The notes beneath the pieces were generated by a model. The model saw nothing but the letters and a program-made list of their open reading frames with translations, did not search any database and was not told where the DNA came from. From Limivivens sp034101475 (GTDB taxonomy: Bacteria; Bacillota; Clostridia; Lachnospirales; Lachnospiraceae), in contig JAXEJQ010000092.1 in the NCBI GenBank assembly GCA_034101475.1, positions 1-64,000 on the forward strand: DNA of 64,000 bases, read 5' to 3'. This document shows, one piece after another, positions 27,397-34,168 of the stretch. Made by a program: the position numbers and the translations under genes. The stretch's first letter is position 1. Each line of letters opens with the position of its first letter.

Positions 27397-27421
27397 CTGT
27401 ACTGCTCCCGGCTTTCCTCTT

Positions 27422-27478
27422 TCCTCTGACCTCTGATCTCTGATCTCTGATCTCTGATCTCCGATCTCCGATCTCTGA
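27422..27478 (-). repeat. 8-bp microsatellite in the tilS leader
   Basis: About seven imperfect copies of an 8-bp unit (TCTCTGAT on the plus strand) lie 26-82 bp upstream of the tilS start, between its promoter and ribosome site. Copy number could vary by slippage and alter the leader. The unit is not a multiple of three, so it is unlikely to be coding. Confidence 0.85.
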
Positions 27479-27541
27479 CTTATGACCTGTGACATGCGGC
27501 ACGCTTTATACATTTCAGGTTTTGCGTGAGCAATTATCCTT

Positions 27542-27570
27542 ACTATAATGAATCCCGGAGGAAAAAGCAA
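27542..27570 (-). promoter_or_regulatory. Probable sigma-A promoter of tilS-hpt-ftsH
   Basis: On the minus strand TTGCTT, a 17 bp spacer and TATAGT. This places the transcription start near 27535, giving a leader of about 140 nt that contains the 8-bp microsatellite. Confidence 0.6.
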
Positions 27571-27664
27571 GGGGTGGGGGAAAAAAGATGCCGCTCAGGA
27601 CAGTTCGGCTTTGCGGCAGTGCTGAATTCTGAGATATCAGGCGGACGCCCCAGGGGCCGAAGAC

Positions 27665-27893
27665 AGATCCCGGGACACGCTGCGTTTCCTGCTCGGGCCG
27701 CGCGCCGCTGGATCATAACACAGTTCCCTCGCGCCATTCGCAAAACGTGCCTTCGGCACTTTCCACTGCATACGCAGCTCACATTCCCCAATGCCAGATG
27801 TTCTCTGTGCCTCCGGCTCAGACAGACGCTCGGTGGCGGCAGCTGGCGCAGCCCTCCCGACGGAAGCCTCGCTATCGTCACCGGGACTCTGTT
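27665..27893. repeat. Dispersed repeat family B, copy 1
   Basis: Two blocks here match the 55.8-56.2 kb region almost base for base: 27671-27780 with about 55832-55940, and 27822-27882 with about 56125-56184. The blocks contain small hairpins such as GTGCC-TTC-GGCAC and GCTGC-ATAC-GCAGC-type stems. It lies in the 621 bp gap between spoIIE and tilS. Frames within it (for example 27543-27881 minus) are not backed by a ribosome site. Confidence 0.8.
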
Positions 27894-28017
27894 CTTCGGC
27901 CTCTGCGGCTGTCGCCTGTTTTCTCATTCATCAAACCGCAAAAGCCAATGAGCTTCGCTTCTGCAGAGTGCCGAGGCAGAAGAACCAGCGATACCCCTGC
28001 ATACAGAGATCAAGGGG

Positions 28018-29412
28018 CTATCGCTCCCAGAAGCCGCCGACCAGAACCGTCATATCATCCACAGCCCTGCTTTCGCCCCGGTTCAGGACCTGCTGCAGAA
28101 GATTCTTTGCCATTTCACCCGCACTGGCGGTTTCCTGGCTGCGGATCAGTTCTTTCATGATTTCCTCTGATTCTGTGGGCGGCAGAGCGTCCAGAACGCC
28201 GTCGGACACCATTACAATGAAGTCTCCCGGCTCCAGCTGTTTTCTGGTGCATTCCAGGTCAATCTCCTCCAGAATGCCCATGGGCGTGCTGGTGGAAACA
28301 ATAGACTCCACCCAGTCATTTTTCCGCAAAAAGGTGGTGGAGGCTCCGATTTTCAAAAATTCGCATTCTCCGCTAAATAAATTAACCGTGCACAAATCCA
28401 CGGAAGAAAAGCTGCTGTTATCCTGCAGCATCAGAGCCGCATGAATCATCCGCACGGCTGTTTCCTTGGAAAATCCTGCTTCCAGGAACTGCTCCAGGAG
28501 CTCAATCACCCGTTCACTCTCCAGACAGGCATCCGGTCCGGAGCCCATCCCGTCGGAAATACTCAGAATCATCTGTCCATTATCCCGGCGGAAAATGGAA
28601 AAATTGTCACCGGAGATCACCTCTCCCTCCCGGGTCGTCCGCGCCACGCCGCCAAGCATCTTGTAAGCAGGCTCCGGAGTAAAACAGACCGTGCTGTATT
28701 CCCGATTGATAATCATTCTGCTGTCAAAGGCCGGAACCATTTCCTGACCAAAATAGCCGGACAACCACCAGGCCGCTTCCTTCACCGGAATGCACCGGCT
28801 TCTTCTGGAGGTCCGAATCGTCAGATACAGTTCAAACCAGTTCTCGTCCTTTTCAAACATCCAGGCTTCCAGCACCTGCAGGCCATGACTGCGCAGCCCT
28901 GCTTCAATCTGGTACCGCTTCAGGCCCTCCAGACGCTTCATATCATAGACGGAACCGGCTGCCCGGCGGATAATCGCCGCTGTCTGCTCCATTTGCTCCA
29001 CCATGGCAAGGCGGGTCTCCAGAAGCCGGTTGCTCCACATCAGATTCAGCCTTGCCCGCCGGAAGCTTTCCATCACCGCATCCTCCAGACGGATCCGATG
29101 CAGGCACCGGTCCCAGAATTCCGCGTTTTCATCTGCCTGGGCGCTCTCCGTTTCCGCTGCGTCCAGAAAGCCGTAAATTTGCCGGTAGGTCCGATAATAA
29201 TACTTATCCCAGCAGATTTCCCTTCTTTTGCAGGTGCTGCATACCGTTTCCCGGACATCCCGGAATATTTCCTCCACTTCCTCCCTGGAAAGCTGTTCCC
29301 TTTTTGCCGGCATCCGCCGGAATGTATTGGATAAATTCTGAAACGCCTGAGCGTAGCCCTCCAGCCGCGCCCGCCCGGGCTCCAGAACCGCCGTATCAAA
29401 ATACTCCCCCAT
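28018..29412 (-). CDS. spoIIE: Stage II sporulation protein E family PP2C phosphatase, short form
   Basis: A 464-residue protein with a C-terminal PP2C-type SpoIIE phosphatase domain (ISDGMGSG near residue 280; MVSDGVLDAL and DDMTVLV near the end). In Bacillus SpoIIE dephosphorylates SpoIIAA to release sigma F in the forespore. That protein is about 830 residues, with ten membrane helices before the central region. Here no membrane helix is present and the start, with AAGGAGG 5 bp upstream, is well supported. The Cys-rich segment (CSTCKRREICWDKYYY) is the central domain. Its place next to tilS-hpt-ftsH and its promoter spacing support true SpoIIE. Confidence 0.85.
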   Translation of the reverse strand: MGEYFDTAVLEPGRARLEGYAQAFQNLSNTFRRMPAKREQLSREEVEEIFRDVRETVCSTCKRREICWDKYYYRTYRQIYGFLDAAETESAQADENAEFWDRCLHRIRLEDAVMESFRRARLNLMWSNRLLETRLAMVEQMEQTAAIIRRAAGSVYDMKRLEGLKRYQIEAGLRSHGLQVLEAWMFEKDENWFELYLTIRTSRRSRCIPVKEAAWWLSGYFGQEMVPAFDSRMIINREYSTVCFTPEPAYKMLGGVARTTREGEVISGDNFSIFRRDNGQMILSISDGMGSGPDACLESERVIELLEQFLEAGFSKETAVRMIHAALMLQDNSSFSSVDLCTVNLFSGECEFLKIGASTTFLRKNDWVESIVSTSTPMGILEEIDLECTRKQLEPGDFIVMVSDGVLDALPPTESEEIMKELIRSQETASAGEMAKNLLQQVLNRGESRAVDDMTVLVGGFWER

Positions 29413-29451
29413 ATGCCCCTCCTTACACCACTGAACTGGATCTGAAACCTT

Positions 29452-29484
29452 ATTATAAGACAGATCGAATGCAAATCCTGTCAA
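29452..29484 (-). promoter_or_regulatory. spoIIE promoter with 21-bp spacer (Spo0A-type)
   Basis: On the minus strand a perfect TTGACA and a perfect TATAAT are separated by 21 bp instead of 17. This over-long spacing is the known hallmark of Spo0A-activated sigma-A promoters of spoIIE and spoIIG in Bacillus. A 0A-box-like TGTCAAA (plus strand) overlaps the -35 element. The start of transcription would be near 29445. Confidence 0.7.
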
Positions 29485-29523
29485 ATGGAAGACGATTCCG
29501 AAATTTTTCCCACCGCAAAAACA

Positions 29524-29551
29524 GAGGGCTGCCGCACTCCTGCGGCAGCCC
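29524..29551 (-). terminator. Terminator after the zinc-ribbon membrane protein gene
   Basis: GGGCTGCCGCA and TGCGGCAGCCC pair perfectly over 11 bp with a 4-nt loop, followed by TCTGTTTTTG on the minus strand. It isolates spoIIE from the upstream gene. Confidence 0.85.
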
Positions 29552-29563
29552 CTGCTGCTTTTG

Positions 29564-30127
29564 TTAATCTTCTTTCTGCTCATTTCTGTCTGGCAATAGC
29601 GTGCCGCAGTACTGGCACTTTGCGATCCAGCCGATGCGCACCATATTTTCCGCTCCACAATTGGGACAATATACTCTCTGATACCAGTCTTCCTTCATAT
29701 GTTCGCTGACCACTGACAGCTGAATCTCCCTTTTTCCTTCGTCATACACCAGATTTTTCAGATACCTTTTCCTGATAAGACGTTGGACCTTCCGATCCAG
29801 CTTCGTCATGCCAAGCGCTTTTTCCAGACTCGCAATCGGCACCTTCGGATTCGAGCTCAGTCGCAGCTGCTCCGCAATACGGCTGGCTGCAGAGCTGTCT
29901 CTGTTCCGAAATACCGGTCCCAAAGTTCCCTTCCAAAAACATAAGAACGCAGGAACAAGAATGATAACGGACGCTAAAACCTCTGTTATTGTAAAACTCT
30001 CAATCGTTGAAAACACGCTCTCTACCAGAAGGACTCCAAGAACTCCCAGCAATACCATCCGCATGATATCCTTTCCACTATATCCAAATCTTACTTTTTC
30101 TGTCAGGTATTCCGAACGCTGATCCAT
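29564..30127 (-). CDS. Membrane protein with C-terminal zinc ribbon, unknown function
   Basis: A 187-residue protein not recognised as a named family. Two hydrophobic helices lie near residues 23-40 and 46-66. A cytosolic segment of about 70 residues follows, rich in Leu/Lys/Arg and resembling a winged helix (SLEKALGMTKLDRKVQRLIRK). It ends in a rubredoxin-like zinc ribbon, CPNCGA...CQYCG. The start is set at the ATG at 30127 with GGAGGGG 9 bp upstream; the longer TTG start would lie inside that ribosome site. Confidence 0.75.
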   Translation of the reverse strand: MDQRSEYLTEKVRFGYSGKDIMRMVLLGVLGVLLVESVFSTIESFTITEVLASVIILVPAFLCFWKGTLGPVFRNRDSSAASRIAEQLRLSSNPKVPIASLEKALGMTKLDRKVQRLIRKRYLKNLVYDEGKREIQLSVVSEHMKEDWYQRVYCPNCGAENMVRIGWIAKCQYCGTLLPDRNEQKED

Positions 30128-30202
30128 TTTCCTAATCCCCTCCAATAGAAACTCCTGATTCTTTTTCCTCCAAGCCGAGGAAACATTCGCTTTTCAATGC
30201 TT

Positions 30203-30955
30203 CTATTCTTCTGTAGCCTCTTCTGTCTCTTCCGTTTCTTCTGCAGCCGGTTCCATATAGATGATGAGCTCTTCACCCAGCATGTTTACCCGCAGGCTTA
30301 ACGTACCGTCTTCATGAAGACAAATACTCCATTCCGTATCCTCCGAATATTCATCCTCTGCCGGAACCACAAAAGTCAGAGCGCCATCCTTCAGTTCTCC
30401 TTCCAGATCCGGAATCTCCCATTCGCCAAACAGAAATCCTCCTACCATTGTAAACGCGATCCGGTTTTCCTCGATCTCGATCTCCACCTTTTCCATTTCC
30501 ATCGTTTCAAGAGGAGCCGTCATTCCGAAGTAAGAAGCCTTGGTTCCCGTCCATTTTCCGGCAAAGTCCTCCAGCTCTGCATCAGTGCGGACTTCTGCCG
30601 GCACAAAGCCTGTCGCTGCTTCCGGATCACGGCTGAATGTCAGTTCCATTCCTTCAATCTCAGTAGACAGAAATTCCCCGTCATAGGCAAAAACCACTTC
30701 TGTGTCCTCACCCTTATCCATAACCAGAGATTCCCCGTCAAATTCCCATTTTCCGACACCCGGATCCTCATCTTCCTCTTCCGTTCCCATCTCCATCGCC
30801 AGAGTATATTCTCCGCTCTCATCAAGAGTCAGTGTAGCCGGCATTCCATAAAGGTTGCCATACCATTCTCCTGTCATGTCTTCCTCTGCAGCAGCGGTAA
30901 ACGCTGCTGTCACAGTAAGTGCCGCCGTTAATAAAAATGCAAATTTTTTACTCAT
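30203..30955 (-). CDS. Secreted acidic beta-rich protein, unknown function
   Basis: A 250-residue protein with a clear Sec signal peptide (MSKK, hydrophobic residues 5-20, cleavage near AAAEE). The mature part is very acidic and shows two similar halves, each with a G-x-W motif (GEWYG, GKWTG) followed by alternating beta-type residues, like small lipocalin-type barrels. It ends in a Glu/Thr-rich tail. No lipobox is seen, so release or wall association is expected. Function is unknown. Confidence 0.75.
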   Translation of the reverse strand: MSKKFAFLLTAALTVTAAFTAAAEEDMTGEWYGNLYGMPATLTLDESGEYTLAMEMGTEEEDEDPGVGKWEFDGESLVMDKGEDTEVVFAYDGEFLSTEIEGMELTFSRDPEAATGFVPAEVRTDAELEDFAGKWTGTKASYFGMTAPLETMEMEKVEIEIEENRIAFTMVGGFLFGEWEIPDLEGELKDGALTFVVPAEDEYSEDTEWSICLHEDGTLSLRVNMLGEELIIYMEPAAEETEETEEATEE

Positions 30956-30977
30956 AGTATAAATCCTCCTTTTTCAT

Positions 30978-31313
30978 TCACAAAATACCGAAATTATAAT
31001 GATCAGTCCGCCGGAGCCGCAGAGCCTCTGTCGAACCTGAGGTAAACGGCCGGAATGCGTCACCGGACACCTCTGTAATCGTCAGTGTGTCGCCTTCCAG
31101 AACAAGATAGATCTCTCCTCTGCTTTGTCCAAAGTTTGTATCAAGGACATACCCATAGGTTCCGCAGGCATATTCTGCTGAATCATACGCGAAACAGGAC
31201 CCATACCAGCTGGAAACACTGCCCTGAGCATCCGGAACATAGATGCTGCATTCCCTCTGACAGCCCGTCAAAATTCCAGTCATTTCCCTCAAAAACTGGG
31301 CATTCGCCCTCAA
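30978..31313 (-). pseudogene. Short frame, probable remnant of a small secreted/lipoprotein gene
   Basis: A 111-residue frame that starts only with a TTG (31313), or an ATG at 31283, and lacks a convincing ribosome site. LTGC at about residues 15-18 resembles a lipobox, but no hydrophobic stretch precedes it, as if the signal sequence were lost or frameshifted. The remainder (GEIYLVLEGDTLTITEVSG) has the beta-rich style of the neighbouring secreted protein. Coding status is uncertain. Confidence 0.4.
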
Positions 31314-31413
31314 AACGGTTTTCTAAGCAAACTGTCCCTATCATACTCTATTGATTATCTGAAATTTTCACACCCCCATTTGGGTGGTGACAGAAAGTTT
31401 TCGGATCATCTGA

Positions 31414-31440
31414 TAAAAAAAGACGCCGCAGCTTTCTGTG
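31414..31440 (-). terminator. Terminator of the rqcP/yabP/yabQ/divIC group
   Basis: GACGTCACAG and CTGCGGCGTC pair with one mismatch and one wobble, followed by seven T on the minus strand, just past the divIC stop. Confidence 0.8.
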
Positions 31441-31452
31441 ACGTCCTTATTC

Positions 31453-31755
31453 TTATTCTGCCGGTTTGAAAATCGTCTCGCCTTCGTAAACCAGTCCCAG
31501 CTTGTCCCTGGCCACATCCTCAATATATTCATCTGTCAGCATATAAGCCTCCAGATCCTCAATCTCCTTCGCCCGCTCCGTCTCCGCCTCAATCTGTGCA
31601 TGAAGCTGAGCAATCTGTTCCTCATATGCCTGATTTTTCATCGCAAGACCTCTGCTCTGAACACTGAGACAGATCAGGAGTACACACACAATCAAGGAAA
31701 TGCACAGCATCCCCAGACGATTACTCTCTCTGAGTTTTCTTTTTCTTCGTTTCAT
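31453..31755 (-). CDS. divIC: DivIC/FtsB-like septum formation initiator
   Basis: A 100-residue bitopic cell-division protein: basic cytoplasmic tail, one membrane helix (residues 16-33), a coiled coil (about 38-68) and the family ending DKLGLVYEGETIFKP. It would link FtsL and the divisome outside the membrane. The gene overlaps yabQ by 35 bp with its own GGAAGGG site. The order yabP-yabQ-divIC is conserved in spore-formers. Confidence 0.93.
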   Translation of the reverse strand: MKRRKRKLRESNRLGMLCISLIVCVLLICLSVQSRGLAMKNQAYEEQIAQLHAQIEAETERAKEIEDLEAYMLTDEYIEDVARDKLGLVYEGETIFKPAE

Positions 31756-32194
31756 CTTTACCCTTCCTGCCCTTTTTCCCCTTCACTCTATTTAAAAACA
31801 TTTTAATCCTTTTTTCGTACTTTTTCAATGTTTTTCGAGTGAAAATACGAATTTTTTTCAGCAAAAAGCGAAAAGGTGTAAACAGGAAATGCAAAAGCTT
31901 TGATACAATCCAGATAACCAGGTGATCCAGGAGATAATAGTACAAAATCATTCCAAGCAGCAGGCCAACAAAGGCGAAGCCTCGGAGCATTCCGCTGTTT
32001 TTCCAGAAGGTTACCAGAAAAAAAGCGACTCCCGCAGCTGTCCAGTACAGAAAATCTTCCAGTCCCATCCGCAGACTGCCTCTGGGAAACTCCAGACGGA
32101 CTGCCCGTATGAGCCCATAACCCATCAGGATAACCGCCCCTGTGAGTACCGAAATCAGAAAAAAGCGGGCTTCACCGCAAATCACTTCACTCAT
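31721..32194 (-). CDS. yabQ: Spore cortex biosynthesis protein YabQ
   Basis: A 157-residue membrane protein with three to four hydrophobic segments (about residues 10-30, 46-62, 70-100) and a strongly basic C-terminus (KGKKGRKGKDETKKKK). YabQ is made in the mother cell and needed for cortex formation. It starts 2 bp after yabP and overlaps divIC. Confidence 0.92.
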   Translation of the reverse strand: MSEVICGEARFFLISVLTGAVILMGYGLIRAVRLEFPRGSLRMGLEDFLYWTAAGVAFFLVTFWKNSGMLRGFAFVGLLLGMILYYYLLDHLVIWIVSKLLHFLFTPFRFLLKKIRIFTRKTLKKYEKRIKMFLNRVKGKKGRKGKDETKKKKTQRE

Positions 32195-32196
32195 GA

Positions 32197-32484
32197 CTAT
32201 TTAAACAGTCTTCCCAGAAGAGACTCGCCCTTTCCCTTACTTCCGGCACTTCCGGAGTAAATCAGGCTGTCAATTTTTCCGTCGATATCCACCTCGCCTT
32301 TCTCCAATGTCAGCCTGTTTACATGCAGCTCCTGCCCCTTGACTGTCAGCATTCCCAGCTCCGTCTCCAGTACAATCTCTCCCACATCAAAAGAGAGCAC
32401 ATCCGATACCCCGGTAATGGCTCCGCTCCGCCTTCCCGTAATGGTTACCTTATGTGCTCCCGCAGTCTGTTTCTCTTCCATCAA
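32197..32484 (-). CDS. yabP: Sporulation protein YabP
   Basis: A 95-residue protein of the YabP family, a small beta-rich mother-cell protein found next to yabQ. Family residues visible include the SGRR-like turn, GVxDVxSFD, TxxGxLxxKGxxLHVxxL and the end VDGKIDSLIYS. Two adjacent ATGs (32484, 32481) are possible starts. A sigma-E-like promoter and a long inverted repeat separate it from rqcP. Confidence 0.93.
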   Translation of the reverse strand: MMEEKQTAGAHKVTITGRRSGAITGVSDVLSFDVGEIVLETELGMLTVKGQELHVNRLTLEKGEVDIDGKIDSLIYSGSAGSKGKGESLLGRLFK

Positions 32485-32509
32485 CCTGCTCCGAATCCCT
32501 GTTTTCTAA

Positions 32510-32538
32510 AATATATGAGCAGACCTCATCATTTATTC
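32510..32538 (-). promoter_or_regulatory. Candidate sigma-E promoter of yabP-yabQ
   Basis: On the minus strand GAATA, 16 bp, and CATATATT; compare the sigma-E consensus GHATA and CATACANT. YabP is a known sigma-E target in Bacillus, which supports the call, but the match is partial. Confidence 0.4.
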
Positions 32539-32540
32539 CG

Positions 32541-32578
32541 GGACATGAAAATCCCTGCAAGCACGGATTTTCATGTCC
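32541..32578 (-). repeat. Perfect 14-bp inverted repeat between rqcP and yabP
   Basis: GGACATGAAAATCC, a 10-nt loop, and GGATTTTCATGTCC. It lies 17 bp after the rqcP stop, so it could end that transcript or fold at the 5' side of yabP. No T-run follows. A related GGATTTTCATG hairpin lies near 46515-46541. Confidence 0.8.
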
Positions 32579-32595
32579 ATTTGTCCCTTGGCTCA

Positions 32596-32835
32596 TTACA
32601 TATACCGGTAAAGCTGGTCTGCTTCATCCTTTTTTACCGTCTCCTGAACACTCAATACCTCAACCTTCACAGCCTTGGCACCAAACTGGATTTCGATGAT
32701 ATCTCCTTCCTTTACGTTGGCAGATGCCTTGGCCGGGCGGTCATTCACCATAACGCGTCCTGCATCACAGGCTTCATTCGCCACCGTGCGGCGCTTAATC
32801 AGCCGTGAAACCTTCAAAAACTTATCTAATCGCAT
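32596..32835 (-). CDS. rqcP: S4-domain RNA-binding protein RqcP (YabO/HslR-like)
   Basis: A 79-residue S4 domain protein: RLDKFLKVSRLIKRRT at the N-terminus is the RNA-binding alpha-L motif. In Firmicutes RqcP works with RqcH on stalled 50S subunits to add C-terminal Ala tails. Its place before yabP is conserved. A ribosome site GGAAGGAG precedes the ATG. Confidence 0.93.
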   Translation of the reverse strand: MRLDKFLKVSRLIKRRTVANEACDAGRVMVNDRPAKASANVKEGDIIEIQFGAKAVKVEVLSVQETVKKDEADQLYRYM

Positions 32836-32936
32836 AAAACTCCTTCCTTCCCCAGAATCTCCCTTCGCTCCCGCACCTTCCTCTCCGGCTGCGCCTCTCT
32901 GTCTTTCCGCTCGGCTGCGCCTGGCGTTCTTTCACA

Positions 32937-33114
32937 GATGACTGCTGGTATGGGTTCCGATGCAGACGGTAGGCAGATTTTTGAAAGATTTCCGAGCATA
33001 GCGACGGGGATTTTGTCCGACCACGGTTTGATGGAGGCAAAATCCCCGTCAATATGCGGCGCAGGAAATCTCAAAAATCAACGTGTCTGCATGGAACCCA
33101 TACCTGCAGTCATC
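32937..33114. repeat. 178-bp imperfect palindrome (MITE-like hairpin)
   Basis: The arms 32937-32990 (GATGACTGCTGGTATGGGTTCC...) and 33060-33114 (inverse of GATGACTGCAGGTATGGGTTCC...) pair over most of their length. A perfect inner 13 bp stem, GACGGGGATTTTG/CAAAATCCCCGTC, is at 33003-33050. No gene is supported inside it. It lies in the 383 bp gap between HU and rqcP and looks like a non-autonomous mobile element or a structured RNA. Confidence 0.75.
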
Positions 33115-33177
33115 GTCCGAAATCACAAAAACGCGCAGCCTACGCCCGAAATCCTGAGACCCGCAGCCCTCCGCAAA

Positions 33178-33207
33178 AGAAAATGCTGCAGAATCCTCTG
33201 CAGCACC
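33178..33207 (-). terminator. Terminator of the HU gene
   Basis: TGCTGCAG and CTGCAGCA pair with a 6-nt loop and are followed by TTTTCTTTT on the minus strand, 15 bp past the HU stop. Confidence 0.85.
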
Positions 33208-33218
33208 CTTCCATTTTC

Positions 33219-33494
33219 TTACTCGTTAATCATATCCTTTAAAGCCTTGCCTGCTTTGAATTTCGGAGCCTTGGAAGCTGCGATACTCATGGGTTCGCCG
33301 CTCTGCGGATTTCTTCCTTCTCTTGCTGCTCTCTCAGAAACTTCAAAGGTACCGAAGCCAACCAGCTGGATCTTCTCACCTTTCTTTAATTCTTCTGCAA
33401 CAACATCAGTAAAAGCCTTCAGAGCTTTTTCTGCATCTTTCTTAGATAATTCTGTCTTGCTCGCAATCGCGGCGATTAATTCCTGTTTGTTCAT
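33219..33494 (-). CDS. hup: HU family DNA-binding protein
   Basis: A 91-residue nucleoid protein. It has the family N-terminus MNKQELIAAIA, the dimerising helices, GFGTFEV, and the DNA-binding arm with RNPQSGE. It bends DNA and compacts the chromosome. The start is the ATG at 33494 with GAGGAGG 9 bp upstream; the long upstream frame is leader RNA. The leader of about 150 nt is unusual for so small a gene. Confidence 0.97.
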   Translation of the reverse strand: MNKQELIAAIASKTELSKKDAEKALKAFTDVVAEELKKGEKIQLVGFGTFEVSERAAREGRNPQSGEPMSIAASKAPKFKAGKALKDMINE

Positions 33495-33648
33495 GGAATG
33501 GTTCCTCCTCTGATTTCTATCTCGTCTGATTTCGTATACTTTCCGTACCATACATCTGCCCACAGAACTGTGAACCGAACATCCGGGGTATCCGAACAGT
33601 GACCCCTGACGTTTTCCCTCTCAGGCCGCCAAGTGAGTCCTACGTCTA

Positions 33649-33677
33649 TTTATAATCTTTCCGCTATCATTTGTCAA
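33649..33677 (-). promoter_or_regulatory. Sigma-A promoter of the HU gene
   Basis: On the minus strand a perfect TTGACA, a 17 bp spacer and TATAAA. It gives a transcription start near 33642 and a leader with GGGGT/ACCCC and other possible stems. Confidence 0.85.
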
Positions 33678-34167
33678 GGAATTTACCGAAATTTAAGGAA
33701 TATTTCATTCCAAGGTGCATGCACATTTCCTCAGCCGCTTTCTTCTCCGCTTCTTTCCCATAAGCAAGGCGCTGGGGACTCTCTCCGGCGTGCTCCCGTT
33801 CCTTAATCGCATCCCAGTCCGGAACTCCTTTTTTTCCATTTTCATCAGGGAAAACGTGAGGATGACGACGTATCATTTTTTCCGCCGCCTTCTGAATGAC
33901 ATCCTCCACAGAGAAAAGACCTTCCTCCCGGGCCATCTGGCTTTGCAGCAGGATCAGCAGAAGCAGATCTCCCAGTTCCTCACAGAGATTTTCACTGTCT
34001 CCCGTTTCCGACAGAATATTTACGGCTGCCACGGCCTCTGCCATCTCATTAATCATATAGGGCTTCAGGCTTTCATGAGTCTGAGCCCTGTCCCAGGGGC
34101 AGCCCTCCTCTGATCGGAGAGCCGCCACAATCGCACGATAGTCCTCAAAGGTATACTGTTTGTCCAT
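33667..34167 (-). CDS. mazG: MazG-type nucleoside triphosphate pyrophosphohydrolase
   Basis: A 166-residue single-domain MazG protein. It begins with CPWDRAQTHESLKPYMINE, and the metal-binding EELGDLLLLI motif is visible near residue 65. Full MazG has two such domains (about 260 residues), so this is the shorter house-cleaning form that hydrolyses NTPs to NMP and pyrophosphate. It starts 1 bp after the mutase gene. Confidence 0.92.
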   Translation of the reverse strand: MDKQYTFEDYRAIVAALRSEEGCPWDRAQTHESLKPYMINEMAEAVAAVNILSETGDSENLCEELGDLLLLILLQSQMAREEGLFSVEDVIQKAAEKMIRRHPHVFPDENGKKGVPDWDAIKEREHAGESPQRLAYGKEAEKKAAEEMCMHLGMKYSLNFGKFLDK

Positions 34168-34168
34168 T

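Noticed and set aside
32826..33074. Minus-strand frames across the 33.0 kb hairpin
   Set aside because: They follow the palindrome, lack ribosome sites and overlap the well-supported rqcP leader.
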